From Clostridia bacterium (lineage in GTDB: Bacteria > Bacillota > Clostridia > Oscillospirales > Acutalibacteraceae): a DNA stretch of 64,000 nt. Shown here one piece after another: positions 1 through 10,473 of this stretch (the stretch's first letter is position 1; each line of letters opens with the position of its first letter). The position numbers and the translations under genes were made by a program. Below the pieces are notes generated by a model. The model was not told the DNA's origin and ran no database searches. It saw nothing but the letters and a program-made list of their open reading frames with translations. The stretch covers positions 186,001 to 250,000 of the forward strand of contig JAGADF010000008.1 of the NCBI GenBank assembly GCA_017613735.1, in the 5' to 3' direction.

Positions 1-3000
1 GCAACGGGTCTTTCTTACCCTTTGACGCGGCGTCGGTGAGGACTCTCGTCGTCTCCTGGAAGGAAGCCGCCGACAGGAACGAATCGGTAGCAAGCGAAGC
101 CTTGGTAATACCGAGAAGTACGGGAGCGACTGTCGGATAAACGACCGTCTCGCCTTCTTTTTCAAGAGCTTCAAGTCTTGTGACTTCTTTGTCATAATCC
201 TGCTTTTCAATTGTTGCGCCGGGAAGGAATTCGCTTGTTCCCTCTTCAACTACTCTGAGCTTTCTCATCATCTGGCGGACGATAACCTCGATATGCTTAT
301 CGTTGATATCAACGCCCTGGAGACGGTAAACTCTCTGTACCTCACGGATGAGGTAATTCCTGACTGCGTCAACGCCGAGAACTGCGAGAACGTCGTGCGG
401 GCTGAGCGAGCCTTCGGTGATAAGTCCGCCCTTTTCAATCTTCTGGCCCTCTGTGACGCGAAGTCTTGAGCCGTAAGGAATGAGGTAGCTTCTCTCATCG
501 CCGTCGTCGGATGTAACGACAACGTGTTCGCTGTTCTTAATCATACGGATTGAAACAGTACCGTCGATTTCGGAAATAATTGCAAGTACCTTCGGTTTTC
601 TCGCTTCGAAAAGTTCTTCGACTCTGGGAAGACCCTGGGTAATATCGGCTGAAGATGTAACGCCGCCTGTGTGGAACGTTCTCATCGTAAGCTGTGTACC
701 GGGCTCACCGATTGACTGAGCGGCGATAATACCGACCGCCTCGCCTACCGTTACGGGCTGGCTTGTGGCAAGGTTGGAGCCGTAGCACTTAATGCATACG
801 CCATGCTCGGATTTACAGGTAAGAAGCGAACGGATTGTAACCTTTGTGATGCCCGCGTCAACTATGCGCTGAGCGTCTTCCTCGGTCATCATTCTGTCGT
901 TTGACATAATGACTTCGCCCGTCTTTTCATCAACAATCGGGTTAAGGAGATATCTGCCTACAAGTCTTTCCGAAAGAGGCTCAATCATTTCCTTGCCGTC
1001 AGTGATGTCGTAAATCTCGATGCCTTCCTTACAACAGCAATCCTCCTCGCGGATGATAACATCCTGCGAAACGTCGACAAGACGTCTGGTCAGATAACCG
1101 GAGTCGGCTGTACGAAGAGCCGTATCTGCAAGTCCCTTACGCGCACCACGCGAAGAAATGAAGTACTCAAGTACGTTAAGTCCTTCACGGTAGTTGGCGC
1201 GGATGGGGATTTCGATTGTTTTACCTGCGGTGTTGGCGATAAGTCCGCGCATACCTGCAAGCTGTCTTAACTGGCTTTCCGAACCACGGGCGCCCGAATC
1301 AACCATCATATAAATCGGGTTGTCGTGGTCGAGGTTCTTGGTAAGTTCTGCGGAAACCTTGTTCGTGCATTCTTCCCAGACCTTGATAACGGCTCTTGAA
1401 CGCTCGTTATCGCTGATAAGACCGAAGTTATATTCGTTTGTGATTTCGTCGATTTTTTCCTCAGCCGCTGCAATAAGTTCCTTCTTCTGGGGAGGAATTG
1501 TGGCGTCGGAAACTGCTACGGTAATACCGCTGCGGGTAGAGTATCTGTAGCCCTGAGCCTTGATTTCGTCAAGAACTCTTGAAGCTACGGAAGTACCGTG
1601 AACCTTGATACAACGGTCAACAATCTTACCGAGCATCTTTTTATTGACAAGGAACTCAACCTCAAACTTGAAAGCGTTTTCGGGGTCGCTTCTGTCAACA
1701 AAGCCGAGGTCCTGAGGAATAGGATTGTTGAAGATAACTCTTCCGAGAGTTGTGTCAACAAGCTTTGTAACCTGCTCGCCGTTGATTTCCTTTGTCATTC
1801 TGATTTTAATCTTTGAATGAAGACCGATATAGCCTTCGTCATAAGCCATTGTAGCTTCGTTTACGTCGCGGAAAACCTTGCCCTCACCGGGTTCGCCGTC
1901 GCGCATAAGCGTAAGGTAGTACGAACCGAGAACCATATCCTGAGTGGGAACGGTAACGGGCTTGCCGTCAGCGGGTTTGAGAAGGTTGTTTGCCGCAAGC
2001 ATAAGGAAACGCGCCTCTGCCTGAGCTTCCGCGGAAAGCGGAACGTGAACAGCCATCTGGTCGCCGTCGAAGTCCGCGTTGAACGCCGTACATGACAGCG
2101 GATGAAGCTTGATTGCCCTGCCCTCAACAAGTACGGGCTCGAAAGCCTGAATACCGAGTCTGTGAAGCGTGGGAGCACGGTTAAGCATTACGGGGTGGTC
2201 CTTGATAACTACTTCGAGAGCATCCCAGACTTCATTCCTTGAACGCTCAACCATCTTTCTGGCTGATTTGATATTGTTCGCAACGTGGGTTTCAACAAGT
2301 CTCTTCATTACGAAGGGCTTGAAGAGTTCAAGCGCCATTTCCTTCGGCAGACCGCACTGATACATCTTAAGCTCGGGACCTACAACGATAACCGAACGTC
2401 CGGAGTAGTCAACACGTTTACCGAGAAGATTCTGTCTGAAACGTCCCTGCTTACCTTTAAGCATATCGGAAAGAGATTTGAGAGCGCGGTTGTTGGGACC
2501 TGTTACCGCTCTGCCTCTTCTGCCGTTGTCGATAAGCGCGTCAACAGCTTCCTGAAGCATTCTCTTTTCGTTACGGACGATAATCTGCGGAGCGCCCTGC
2601 TCAAGCAGCTTTGCAAGACGGTTATTTCTGTTGATAACGCGTCTGTAAAGGTCGTTAAGGTCGCTTGTGGCGAATCTGCCGCCGTCGAGCTGAACCATAG
2701 GACGGATATCCGGAGGAATTACCGGAACAACGTCAAGAATCATCCACTCGGGACGGTTGCCGCTGACTCTGAAAGCCTCGACAACCTCAAGTCTCTTGAG
2801 CAGTCTCGCTCTCTTCTGACCATTGGCGTCCTTAAGCTCTTCGCGCAGTGACTCGGCAAGCGCTTCAACGTCTATTTCGGAGAGAAGCTCTTTGATGGCT
2901 TCGGCGCCCATTTCGGCTCTGAAGTCCTCGTCATATCTCTCGCGCATATCCATATACTCTTTTTCGGTGAGTATCTGCATTTTCGTAAGCTCGGTATCAA

Positions 3001-3418
3001 CACCGGGGTCGATAACGATATATCTTGAGAAATACAGTACCTTCTCCAGATCCTTCGGAGAAATATCAAGCATAAGTCCCATTCTTGAGGGAATACCCTT
3101 GAAATACCAGATATGAGATACCGGAGCGGCAAGCTCAATGTGTCCCATTCTTTCACGTCTGACCTTCGCCTTGGTGATTTCAACGCCGCAGCGCTCGCAG
3201 ACCTGACCTTTATAACGGATTCTCTTATACTTGCCGCAGTGACACTCCCAGTCCTTTGTGGGTCCGAAAATCTTTTCGCAGAAAAGACCGCCTCTTTCGG
3301 GCTTGAGCGTACGGTAGTTTATTGTTTCGGGCTTTGTAACCTCGCCGTAAGACCATTCTCTGATCTGGTCGGGAGAAGCAATACCGATTTTAATTGAATC
3401 AAAAGTAATATTTTCCAT
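1..3418 (-). CDS. rpoC: DNA-directed RNA polymerase subunit beta' (partial, C-terminus outside window)
   Basis: Largest catalytic subunit of RNA polymerase. The first 1139 codons are present; the rest lies before base 1. The N-terminus ([12 protein letters not shown]) carries the zinc-binding cysteines near residues 59, 61, 74 and 77 (CHCG...CERCG). The absolutely conserved magnesium-binding motif NADFDGD sits near residue 447. The start ATG lies 42 bp after the rpoB stop, as in the usual rpoB-rpoC operon. The reading frame is open to the window edge with no frameshift seen. Identity is certain; only the 3' end is missing. Confidence 0.98.
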   Translation of the reverse strand, partial: MENITFDSIKIGIASPDQIREWSYGEVTKPETINYRTLKPERGGLFCEKIFGPTKDWECHCGKYKRIRYKGQVCERCGVEITKAKVRRERMGHIELAAPVSHIWYFKGIPSRMGLMLDISPKDLEKVLYFSRYIVIDPGVDTELTKMQILTEKEYMDMRERYDEDFRAEMGAEAIKELLSEIDVEALAESLREELKDANGQKRARLLKRLEVVEAFRVSGNRPEWMILDVVPVIPPDIRPMVQLDGGRFATSDLNDLYRRVINRNNRLAKLLEQGAPQIIVRNEKRMLQEAVDALIDNGRRGRAVTGPNNRALKSLSDMLKGKQGRFRQNLLGKRVDYSGRSVIVVGPELKMYQCGLPKEMALELFKPFVMKRLVETHVANNIKSARKMVERSRNEVWDALEVVIKDHPVMLNRAPTLHRLGIQAFEPVLVEGRAIKLHPLSCTAFNADFDGDQMAVHVPLSAEAQAEARFLMLAANNLLKPADGKPVTVPTQDMVLGSYYLTLMRDGEPGEGKVFRDVNEATMAYDEGYIGLHSKIKIRMTKEINGEQVTKLVDTTLGRVIFNNPIPQDLGFVDRSDPENAFKFEVEFLVNKKMLGKIVDRCIKVHGTSVASRVLDEIKAQGYRYSTRSGITVAVSDATIPPQKKELIAAAEEKIDEITNEYNFGLISDNERSRAVIKVWEECTNKVSAELTKNLDHDNPIYMMVDSGARGSESQLRQLAGMRGLIANTAGKTIEIPIRANYREGLNVLEYFISSRGARKGLADTALRTADSGYLTRRLVDVSQDVIIREEDCCCKEGIEIYDITDGKEMIEPLSERLVGRYLLNPIVDEKTGEVIMSNDRMMTEEDAQRIVDAGITKVTIRSLLTCKSEHGVCIKCYGSNLATSQPVTVGEAVGIIAAQSIGEPGTQLTMRTFHTGGVTSSADITQGLPRVEELFEARKPKVLAIISEIDGTVSIRMIKNSEHVVVTSDDGDERSYLIPYGSRLRVTEGQKIEKGGLITEGSLSPHDVLAVLGVDAVRNYLIREVQRVYRLQGVDINDKHIEVIVRQMMRKLRVVEEGTSEFLPGATIEKQDYDKEVTRLEALEKEGETVVYPTVAPVLLGITKASLATDSFLSAASFQETTRVLTDAASKGKKDPL

Positions 3419-3460
3419 TGTCAGTTGCCCTTCTTCCTTAAAAATTTGATAAAGTTTTGA

Positions 3461-6400
3461 TTATTCGTCGTCCGAATAGTAATCGTCGTCATCCTGTGAA
3501 TAATCATCCTCGTAACCGTCATCGTCGGATGCGTAGCCGTCCTCATCGTCAGCAACGAAGCCGTCATCAAGACTTGCGTCGTTAACTGTCTGGAACGCTT
3601 CTGCGTCAACCGGCTGAAGGTTGCCGATTTCATCATCAAAGTTCTGACGAAGGTCAATTTCGTTATCTTCCTTATCAAGTACGCGAACGTCAAGACCGAG
3701 CGACTGCATTTCCTTGATAAGAACCTTGAACGACTCGGGAACGCCGGGCTTGGGAACGTTAAGTCCCTTGACGATTGACTCGTAAGTCTTTACACGGCCT
3801 ACAACGTCGTCCGACTTGACAGTCAGGATTTCCTGAAGGGTGTAAGCTGCGCCGTAAGCTTCAAGTGCCCAGACTTCCATCTCACCGAAACGCTGGCCGC
3901 CGAACTGGGCTTTACCGCCGAGGGGCTGCTGGGTAACGAGTGAGTACGGGCCTGTTGAACGGGCGTGAATCTTATCGTCAACAAGGTGTAACAGCTTAAG
4001 GAAGTACATAACGCCGACTGTTACGGGGTTATCGAACTTGCGGCCTGTACGTCCGTCGGTAAGGATTGACTTACCGTCTTCTCTGTAACCTGCTTCCTTA
4101 AGAGCTTCTCTTATATCCGCCTCGTGAGCGCCGTCGAATACGGGTGTTGCAATCTTCTGGCCGAGCTTTCTGTAAGCGAAGCCGAGATGTACCTCAAGCA
4201 CCTGACCGATATTCATTCGGGACGGAACGCCCAACGGGTTAAGAACGATGTCAAGAGGAGTACCGTCGTCAAGGAAGGGCATATCCTCGGGAGGAAGAAT
4301 CCTTGAAACGACGCCCTTGTTACCGTGACGGCCCGCCATCTTATCGCCGACGTTAAGATTTCTCTTCTGAGCGATATAGCAGCGAACAACCTTGTTTACG
4401 CCGGGGTTGAGCTCGTCACTGTTTTCTCTTGTGAATACTTCGACGTTAACTACGATACCGTATTCGCCGTGGGGAACACGAAGTGAAGTATCGCGAACCT
4501 CTCTCGCCTTCTCGCCGAAGATTGCGCGGAGAAGTCTTTCCTCGGCTGTAAGCTCGGTTTCGCCCTTGGGCGTAACCTTACCGACAAGAATGTCGCCCGA
4601 GTGAACCTCAGCGCCGATACGGATGATGCCGTTTTCGTCAAGGTCCGCAAGGTTTTCTTCGCCGACGTTGGGAATATCTCTTGTGATTTCCTCCGGTCCG
4701 AGCTTGGTATCTCTTGCCTCGATATCGTACTCTTCAATATGGATTGAAGTGTAGGTATCGTTTCTTACAAGGTTTTCGTTAATGAGAACAGCGTCCTCGT
4801 AGTTATAGCCTTCCCAGGTCATAAAGCCGATAAGAGCATTTTTACCGAGTGAAATTTCACCGTTACTCGTAGCGGGACCGTCGGCTATAACGTCGCCCGC
4901 TTTAATCTTCTGACCTTTATTTACGATAGGTCTCTGGTTAATGCAGGTGCCCTGGTTGGAACGCATATATTTAATAAGTTCATAGGTTTCGATTTCCTTC
5001 TTGGCAATCTCGACCTCGATTTTGTCTGCGCTGACGCTCTTTACGACGCCGTCGTGCTTAGCGAGTACGACAACGCCCGAGTCAACAGCCGCCTTGTACT
5101 CCATACCGGTACCGACTATCGGGGACTCGGTCTTGAGAAGCGGAACAGCCTGACGCTGCATGTTGGAGCCCATGAGGGCACGGTTTGCGTCGTCGTTCTC
5201 AAGGAAAGGAATCATAGCAGTAGCGACCGAAACTACCATCTTGGGCGAAACGTCCATATAGTCAGCCTTGCTGCCTTCGATTTCAAGGAAACCGTCGCGG
5301 TGACGGGCATTGACCTTCTTGCGAAGGAACTTGCCGTTTTCGTCAAGAGGCTCGTTAGCCTGAGCGACAATGAATTCGTCCTCAACGTCAGCAGTCATAT
5401 AGTCAACTTCGTCAAGAACAACGCCTGTTTTCTTGTCTATTCTGCGGAACGGCGCCTCAATGAAGCCGTACTTATTAATTCTTGCGAATGTAGCAAGATA
5501 AGAGATAAGACCGATGTTCGGGCCTTCGGGAGTCTCAATCGGGCACATACGTCCGTAGTGAGAATAGTGAACGTCACGAACCTCGAAGCCTGCGCGGTCT
5601 CTTGACAAACCGCCGGGGCCGAGTGCAGAAAGTCTTCTCTTATGAGTAAGCTCTGCAAGAGGGTTGGTCTGGTCCATGAACTGCGAAAGCGGTGAAGAAC
5701 CGAAGAACTCCTTGATAGCGGCCATAACGGGTCTTGCGTTGATAAGAGCCGCGGGAGTCTTGTCGGCGTCCTGAGCCTGAAGAGTCATTCTCTCCTTGAC
5801 CATTCTTTCCATTCTTGAGAAGCCGATACGAACCTGATTCTGAAGAAGCTCGCCTACCTGACGGATTCTTCTGTTGCTAAGGTGGTCGATATCGTCAGTA
5901 ACGCCTACGCCGTGAGCGATATCGTTCATATAGGAAATGGAAGCGAGAATATCGTCAACAATAATGTGCTTCGGGATAAGGTCGTCAACTCTTACCTTAA
6001 GCTCTTCATAAAGCGCTTTCTTGTCGTCGCCGCATTTTTCAAGAATTTCGCAAAGGACTGAGAAACGGACTTTCTCGTTAACGCTGATTTCCTCAAGTTC
6101 ATCCTCGGTAAAGGGAACGTACTCGCCGATGTCAACCATCGCGCTGGAAACTACCTTTGTCGCAATTCCTTCTTTTTCAACTGTCATTGAGCTGATGCCT
6201 GACTGCTCAATTTTATAAGCAAGCTCTTTTGTGATAAGGTCGCCCTTGTCGGCAAGAACCTCGCCGGTAAGGGGAGCTACAACGGGCTCGGTAGCCTTAC
6301 AGCCGGTAATTCTTGCGCTTAAGCAGAGCTTTTTGTTGTACTTGTATCTGCCTACTCTTGAGATATCGTATCTGTGAGGGTCAAAGAGAAGACCGTCAAG

Positions 6401-7165
6401 ATAGCTCTGGGCAGTTTCAAGCGTCGGGGGCTCGCCGGGACGAAGCTTCTTATAAACCTCGATAAGAGCCTGCTCGACATTGATTGTAGTGTCCTTCTCA
6501 AGGGTAGCCTTGATTCTTTCGTCGTTGCCGAAGAATTCAAGAATGTCGGCATTTGAAGAAAGACCGAGAGCCCTTACGAAGGTAGTAATCAAAATCTTCT
6601 TGTTTTTATCAATACGGACGTAAGCTAAATCGTTAAGGTCTGTTTCGTATTCAAGCCAAGCGCCGCGATTGGGAATAACGGTTGCCGAATACAGTTCTTT
6701 ACCCGTTTTGTCGTGCGTCATATCGAAATAAACGCCGGGCGAACGCACGAGCTGTGAAATAATAACACGCTCTGCGCCGTTGATTACGAAGGTACCGCTT
6801 TCGGTCATGAGCGGGAAGTCGCCCATATAAACTTCGCTTTCTTTGATTTCGCCTGTCTCTTTATTGAGAAGGCGCGCAGTAACTCTTAAGGGAGCGGCGT
6901 AAGTAGCGTCGCGCTCCTTACACTCCTTAACAGTGTACTTCGGCTTTTCGTCCATTCTGTAGTCGATGAACTCAAGCACAAGATTACCAGTATAGTCGGT
7001 AATCTCCGCAATGTCTCTGAACACCTCGTGAAGACCCTTGTCGATGAAATCCTGATAGGACTTCTTCTGAATCTCAATAAGGTTAGGCATCTTCATTACC
7101 TCATTGATTTTCGAGAAGGTCATACGGGTGTTAGAACCAAGCTGAACAGGTTTAACATTTACCAT
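3461..7165 (-). CDS. rpoB: DNA-directed RNA polymerase subunit beta
   Basis: Second catalytic subunit of RNA polymerase, 1234 residues. The rifampicin-pocket segment ([20 protein letters not shown]) is present with wild-type-looking residues. [12 protein letters not shown] and the C-terminal [13 protein letters not shown] are also intact. The ATG follows a GGACGGAG ribosome binding site. After the conserved core the protein continues into a tail of roughly 60 residues dominated by Asp, Glu and Tyr, ending [10 protein letters not shown]; this tail is not part of the catalytic fold. It is followed by rpoC. The ribosomal protein genes rplJ-rplL that usually precede rpoB are absent; the gene has its own promoter and faces away from tRNA-Ser. 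Confidence 0.98.
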   Translation of the reverse strand: MVNVKPVQLGSNTRMTFSKINEVMKMPNLIEIQKKSYQDFIDKGLHEVFRDIAEITDYTGNLVLEFIDYRMDEKPKYTVKECKERDATYAAPLRVTARLLNKETGEIKESEVYMGDFPLMTESGTFVINGAERVIISQLVRSPGVYFDMTHDKTGKELYSATVIPNRGAWLEYETDLNDLAYVRIDKNKKILITTFVRALGLSSNADILEFFGNDERIKATLEKDTTINVEQALIEVYKKLRPGEPPTLETAQSYLDGLLFDPHRYDISRVGRYKYNKKLCLSARITGCKATEPVVAPLTGEVLADKGDLITKELAYKIEQSGISSMTVEKEGIATKVVSSAMVDIGEYVPFTEDELEEISVNEKVRFSVLCEILEKCGDDKKALYEELKVRVDDLIPKHIIVDDILASISYMNDIAHGVGVTDDIDHLSNRRIRQVGELLQNQVRIGFSRMERMVKERMTLQAQDADKTPAALINARPVMAAIKEFFGSSPLSQFMDQTNPLAELTHKRRLSALGPGGLSRDRAGFEVRDVHYSHYGRMCPIETPEGPNIGLISYLATFARINKYGFIEAPFRRIDKKTGVVLDEVDYMTADVEDEFIVAQANEPLDENGKFLRKKVNARHRDGFLEIEGSKADYMDVSPKMVVSVATAMIPFLENDDANRALMGSNMQRQAVPLLKTESPIVGTGMEYKAAVDSGVVVLAKHDGVVKSVSADKIEVEIAKKEIETYELIKYMRSNQGTCINQRPIVNKGQKIKAGDVIADGPATSNGEISLGKNALIGFMTWEGYNYEDAVLINENLVRNDTYTSIHIEEYDIEARDTKLGPEEITRDIPNVGEENLADLDENGIIRIGAEVHSGDILVGKVTPKGETELTAEERLLRAIFGEKAREVRDTSLRVPHGEYGIVVNVEVFTRENSDELNPGVNKVVRCYIAQKRNLNVGDKMAGRHGNKGVVSRILPPEDMPFLDDGTPLDIVLNPLGVPSRMNIGQVLEVHLGFAYRKLGQKIATPVFDGAHEADIREALKEAGYREDGKSILTDGRTGRKFDNPVTVGVMYFLKLLHLVDDKIHARSTGPYSLVTQQPLGGKAQFGGQRFGEMEVWALEAYGAAYTLQEILTVKSDDVVGRVKTYESIVKGLNVPKPGVPESFKVLIKEMQSLGLDVRVLDKEDNEIDLRQNFDDEIGNLQPVDAEAFQTVNDASLDDGFVADDEDGYASDDDGYEDDYSQDDDDYYSDDE

Positions 7166-7340
7166 AGTCAGTCACTCTCCGTCCGTAGATTTGTATATTC
7201 ATAAACCCATACATATATTATATAAGGGTAAAATGACTAAAAAAGCGTTGATATTACGCGGTTTTTTTGCCAAAACAGAGAAATTGAATACCCCCGAAAA
7301 TGGCAAAAGCGCATATTGCTCCATTATTATAGGTTATACA

Positions 7341-7369
7341 AGTATATTACTCGTTTTGTCAAATGTCAA
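7341..7369 (-). promoter_or_regulatory. rpoBC promoter
   Basis: On the minus strand, TTGACA (7364-7369), a 17-bp spacer and TATACT (7341-7346) form a near-consensus vegetative sigma-A promoter. Transcription would begin near 7335, giving rpoB a leader of about 170 nt. That leader contains a weak GCGT/ACGC hairpin before a T run (around 7235-7260) that might attenuate, but the stem is too short to call. Confidence 0.8.
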
Positions 7370-7403
7370 GGATTATTTTTAAAGAAATAAAAATTATTTT
7401 TCA

Positions 7404-7432
7404 TTGACAAATAACACGCGATTTGATAGAAT
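7404..7432 (+). promoter_or_regulatory. tRNA-Ser promoter
   Basis: TTGACA (7404-7409), 17-bp spacer and TAGAAT (7427-7432), 13 bp before the mature tRNA 5' end. It stands back to back with the rpoB promoter; the two -35 boxes are 34 bp apart. Confidence 0.8.
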
Positions 7433-7445
7433 ACATAAGCGGCGC

Positions 7446-7531
7446 GGAGAGTTGTCCGAGTGGTCGAAGGTGCAGCACTCGAAATGCTGTGTTCCCAAAA
7501 GGAACCCAGGGTTCGAATCCCTGACTCTCCG
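7446..7531 (+). tRNA. tRNA-Ser (anticodon CGA)
   Basis: A full cloverleaf can be drawn. The acceptor stem is GGAGAGT/ACTCTCC with discriminator G. The anticodon stem CAGCA/TGCTG encloses the loop CTCGAAA, so the anticodon is CGA, reading UCG. A long class II variable arm (GTTCCCAAAAGGAAC) and T-arm AGGGTTCGAATCCCT follow. The CCA end is not encoded (GTAAA follows), so a CCA-adding enzyme is needed. A terminator lies 11 bp downstream. Confidence 0.95.
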
Positions 7532-7717
7532 TAAAAAAGATAAAGAGTCACAAAAGTGGCTCTTTTTCTTTTTTGTGTGTAATAAACGGGATTCGAACCC
7601 CGAGGGGGTCCGAACGTTAAGAAAACAGTCTGGCGGACTGTTTTTAGCGAGGAATTGTGAGGCGTCAGCCGAGCAATCAAGATTTGCGAAGCAAAGCTTC
7701 ATCCCTGACTCTCCGTA
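7517..7717 (+). repeat. 17-bp direct repeat of the tRNA-Ser 3' end
   Basis: The last bases of tRNA-Ser plus TA (ATCCCTGACTCTCCGTA, 7517-7533) recur exactly at 7701-7717, 184 bp downstream, without the rest of the tRNA. Between them lie the terminator, an inverted T-arm-like copy (7577-7592), a hairpin AAACAGTC/GACTGTTT (7623-7643) and sequence with no coding potential. The arrangement resembles left and right attachment sites around an eroded insertion, but no integrase is present. Confidence 0.5.
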
Positions 7718-7914
7718 TAAAAAGAATCCCCTCTTTTGAGGGGTTCTTTTTTTATGTGAAAACAAGGGATTCGAACCCCGAACAAAAAATAACACCGCCT
7801 CCCCTTTTGGGAAGGCGGTGTGTAATTATTCTGTTTATTTACACAACTCGCGTATGTATTGTCTTTACGCATAGTTTTCTCCGTTGGTTATTTGCGATAC
7901 GGGAAATGAAGTCC
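7532..7914. other. Non-coding spacer with tRNA scars and hairpins
   Basis: 383 bp with no credible gene. It holds the tRNA terminator, the 17-bp tRNA 3'-end repeat, two inverted copies of a T-arm core (GGGATTCGAACCCC at 7579-7592 approximately and 7766-7779), a second intrinsic terminator (AAAGAATCCCCTC/GAGGGGTTCTTT, 7721-7750) and a GC-rich hairpin (7792-7821). Read on the minus strand, that last hairpin is followed by TTATTTTTTG and may terminate the HAAS operon. Open frames through here are tRNA-derived artefacts. Confidence 0.6.
7542..7575 (+). terminator. tRNA-Ser terminator
   Basis: Inverted repeat AAAGAGTCAC / GTGGCTCTTT (one G-T pair) with an AAAA loop, followed by TTCTTTTTT. Confidence 0.8.
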
Positions 7915-9387
7915 CTAATCACTTGTTAATACATCATCATAAAAATATAAGTCATACGATTCGGGATATGAATACCATTCTTCCATGCTCGGTACATCTT
8001 TAAGCATTTCATGAAGCTGAGCCGAAGTAGCTTCATCGACCGGAACCGTTTTACCAAAACTTTCGTATTTTTGTTCGTTTGGTTTTTTCCTTGCAGTAGG
8101 CGCAAAGCAGAAATTGCCGTCCTTATCTTCAAGAAGAAACGCTTTATAAAGAAAAACACAATCCTTGTTTTTAAATGTCCAACTTAACTTATATGTTTTT
8201 ACAGCGTCAACTTCAACAATATTTAAGTTGTCCCAGTATCTTACTGCAGACAATGTATTTCTAAGATAATCGGCATCAAATTCGGATGTGATATCGACAC
8301 CGTAAACATCAAGACTTTTTATCTCATCAGTGTCTGAATCCGGGAAGTCATAATCCTCCGAAATCAGATATTCCACCATAGCGCCGCCATCAACTTCCAA
8401 AGGTCTGCTCCTTATCAGAATTCCATCGCAATCGGAAATCCAGTAAACGTATGAATAGCCATAAGAATCATCATCCGACTGTACGAAGAGCATTTTGATT
8501 GGTTTGACTTCATCACAGTTGATGTACCATTTATCAAAATCACCCTTATCCGTTGATATGGTTACCGAGTCACTGTATTTAGAAATATCATACTGCTTTT
8601 GTTCTTCCTCTGTTGCCTTTTCTGCAGGCATATTTTCAAAATATTTCCCTACTATCTTCCGATCAATAACAGTTTTAGCAATCGAGCGAATACCCATAGG
8701 CATATATGCAAACAAAAGAATTAAAAGAACATCAATAAAAAGCGAGATAAAGACCGATGATACAGCCACAACAAAATGAGTTGATATGCCTTTTGATTCC
8801 TTATCGCGCCAGTGGCAACATACAATCACCAAAGCAAGCGTTACCGCATTCAAGGCAATCAAAACGAATTCGTATCCGTTATAGTAATAATAATCCACAC
8901 CCGGCGCAATAAGAAGCAAAACAATCCGTGATATTTGAATTGCAAGTAAAACCAGATACAAAAAGCTGTCTTTCTTATGCGCTTTTCGCGCCATAAGGAA
9001 AACAAGCAGATTCAACCCGAATGCAACAGCAAACATGCATAAATAGAAATATGTGTCTTCGTCATACCATTCCCAGGATATATCAAAATAACCCGTCAGA
9101 ATAATAATAACAGACGCTATTGCAGTGATAGCAATAGATACAATCAGGGCAATAAAAGCCTTTGAATAATTTTCATCGTGAAGCTTTCCCATTTCCTCGG
9201 ATACCTTTTCAGGCTCGCCCATATGCTCCATTGCTTTTTCGTTGGCTGTTTCTTCGTCCCAGCCTGCGTCGGTATAGTAAGAAATGCGGTCGTCAATATG
9301 GGCGGAAAGCTCTTTTTCCACCTCTTGCTTGGCTTTTTTGTTTTCGATACGGGAGATTATCTCCTGTATGTATTCTTCTTTTCGCAT
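7915..9387 (-). CDS. HAAS-domain (DUF1700-type) integral membrane protein
   Basis: 490 residues. The first 75 residues (HIDDRISYYTDAGWDEETAN, then EKAMEHMGEPEKV) form the alpha-helical HAAS/permease-prefix domain that accompanies PadR regulators in Firmicutes. Several hydrophobic segments follow between about residues 80 and 245. The C-terminal 245 residues are hydrophilic and of unrecognised fold. The start is supported by a GGAG box. It lies 29 bp after a shorter paralogue with an almost identical N-terminus, in a PadR-led operon. The family is usually linked to PadR-controlled membrane functions; the real activity of this long version is unknown. Confidence 0.7.
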   Translation of the reverse strand: MRKEEYIQEIISRIENKKAKQEVEKELSAHIDDRISYYTDAGWDEETANEKAMEHMGEPEKVSEEMGKLHDENYSKAFIALIVSIAITAIASVIIILTGYFDISWEWYDEDTYFYLCMFAVAFGLNLLVFLMARKAHKKDSFLYLVLLAIQISRIVLLLIAPGVDYYYYNGYEFVLIALNAVTLALVIVCCHWRDKESKGISTHFVVAVSSVFISLFIDVLLILLFAYMPMGIRSIAKTVIDRKIVGKYFENMPAEKATEEEQKQYDISKYSDSVTISTDKGDFDKWYINCDEVKPIKMLFVQSDDDSYGYSYVYWISDCDGILIRSRPLEVDGGAMVEYLISEDYDFPDSDTDEIKSLDVYGVDITSEFDADYLRNTLSAVRYWDNLNIVEVDAVKTYKLSWTFKNKDCVFLYKAFLLEDKDGNFCFAPTARKKPNEQKYESFGKTVPVDEATSAQLHEMLKDVPSMEEWYSYPESYDLYFYDDVLTSD

Positions 9388-9416
9388 AGTGTTCTCCGTG
9401 GGTTTTCAAATCATTA

Positions 9417-9962
9417 TTAAAAACAGAGCGAAGTTGCATTGTAAGCGATAACTGCATCAATTACCCATATTACAATACTTGCAATTGCCAGTTTTAAATC
9501 AATATCAGAAAAGTCTCCTATTTTTCTTCTTTTGTCACATATGTAAGTTGAAATTACCATAACAATAAACGGCTTTATAGCAAAATAATTCCATCCTTCT
9601 GTAAGTACAAAGAAAGCCACCAGGCTTTCAAGTGTTTTTTCATGATACGAATGTACATACGGACTTACCATTAATCTAAAAGCTATAACCACTATCAGTT
9701 TTGCAACACCAATGCAGGTCAAAATCAAAAGAACTTTACTATACTCTTTTGGATGTAGTTTTCTCATTTTATCGGCTACATCTTCCGTTTCGCCCATATT
9801 TGACATAGCTTTTTCGTTGGCGGTTTCTTTGTCCCAACCTGCATCGGTGTAGTAGGAAATGCGGTCGTCAATATGGGCGGAAAGCTCTTTTTCAACTTCC
9901 CGTCTTGCTTTTTTGTTTTCAATTTTGGAGATTACTTCGTTTATGTATTCGTCTTTGCGCAT
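9417..9962 (-). CDS. HAAS-domain membrane protein, short paralogue
   Basis: 181 residues. The first 75 residues nearly duplicate those of the next gene (KKARREVEKELSAHIDDRIS; YYTDAGWDKETANEKAM). About three or four hydrophobic segments follow and make up the rest. It lacks the large soluble C-terminal region of the paralogue. The ATG follows CGGAGAAAAAT. PadR and HAAS proteins commonly form a two-gene unit in which the HAAS protein is the regulated partner; here a cluster of palindromic repeats separates it from padR. Function beyond membrane location is not known. Confidence 0.7.
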   Translation of the reverse strand: MRKDEYINEVISKIENKKARREVEKELSAHIDDRISYYTDAGWDKETANEKAMSNMGETEDVADKMRKLHPKEYSKVLLILTCIGVAKLIVVIAFRLMVSPYVHSYHEKTLESLVAFFVLTEGWNYFAIKPFIVMVISTYICDKRRKIGDFSDIDLKLAIASIVIWVIDAVIAYNATSLCF

Positions 9963-9977
9963 ATTTTTCTCCGTGTG

Positions 9978-10126
9978 TAGGGGCGACCTGCGGTCGCCCG
10001 TTTAATTTTTATCTGACTTTGCGGGCGGATGGTATCCGCCCCTACGGGTTTGATGTTTTTCGGCGGGACGTCGAGGACGCCGTCCCCTACGAGCTGCTTT
10101 TTCGGGCGGCTGATAGCCGTCCCTAA
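9978..10126. repeat. Cluster of four REP-like palindromes
   Basis: Four imperfect GC-rich palindromes occur in about 150 bp: 9978-10000 (TAGGGGCGACC...GGTCGCCCG), 10022-10044 (GGGCGGAT...ATCCGCCCCTA), 10061-10089 (CGGCGGGACG...CGCCGTCCCCTA) and 10104-10126 (GGGCGGCT...AGCCGTCCCTA). The first is inverted relative to the others, which all end in CCCTA. They share a design of variable stem with conserved edges, as seen in dispersed REP/MITE-like elements. They fill the gap between padR and the HAAS gene. Confidence 0.7.
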
Positions 10127-10129
10127 AGA

Positions 10130-10456
10130 TTAAACAAAATTAAGAACCTTGTTGACAGCTGTTGAGAATTCCTCAAACTCCTGCTTTTTGCTCTCTAATT
10201 CCTTCAAGCCCTTTTTGGTGATGTGATAGTACTTTCTGTTCCTGCCTTCAACATCCTTCCAATAGGATTCAAGAAACTTTTCTTTTTCGAGCGCGTGCAG
10301 AATCGGGTAAAGAGTGCCCTCGCTCATTTCAAAAGCATTCTCACTTCTGATTTCAAGCTCACGGATAATTCTGTAGCCGTACAAATCGTTGTTGTTAAGA
10401 ACGCTTAAGACAAGAATTGACGTACTGCCCTTTAATAATTCCTTGCTGTAACGCAT
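10130..10456 (-). CDS. PadR-family transcriptional regulator
   Basis: 108 residues, the standard length of a small PadR repressor. The winged helix is recognisable: LSVLNNNDLYGYRIIRELE, then SEGTLYPILHALEKEKFLES and GRNRKYYHITKKGLKELE. A short C-terminal helix would serve for dimerisation. It heads a minus-strand operon with two HAAS-domain membrane proteins, the usual partners of this regulator type. A perfect inverted repeat overlaps its own -10 box, which implies autorepression. The inducer cannot be told from sequence. Confidence 0.9.
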   Translation of the reverse strand: MRYSKELLKGSTSILVLSVLNNNDLYGYRIIRELEIRSENAFEMSEGTLYPILHALEKEKFLESYWKDVEGRNRKYYHITKKGLKELESKKQEFEEFSTAVNKVLNFV

Positions 10457-10473
10457 AAAAATATACCTCGCTT

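Noticed and set aside
2285-2851. 188-codon plus-strand frame opposite rpoC
   Set aside because: Antisense shadow of a highly conserved gene; no RBS and no recognisable protein features.
5054-5605. 183-codon plus-strand frame opposite rpoB
   Set aside because: Same reason: antisense of conserved rpoB coding sequence.
7366-7795. Overlapping frames around tRNA-Ser encoding RDSNP/GFES-type peptides
   Set aside because: These peptides are classic translations of tRNA T-arms and terminators, not genes.
9905-10126. 73-codon plus-strand frame through the palindrome cluster
   Set aside because: Runs through REP-like repeats and has no RBS.
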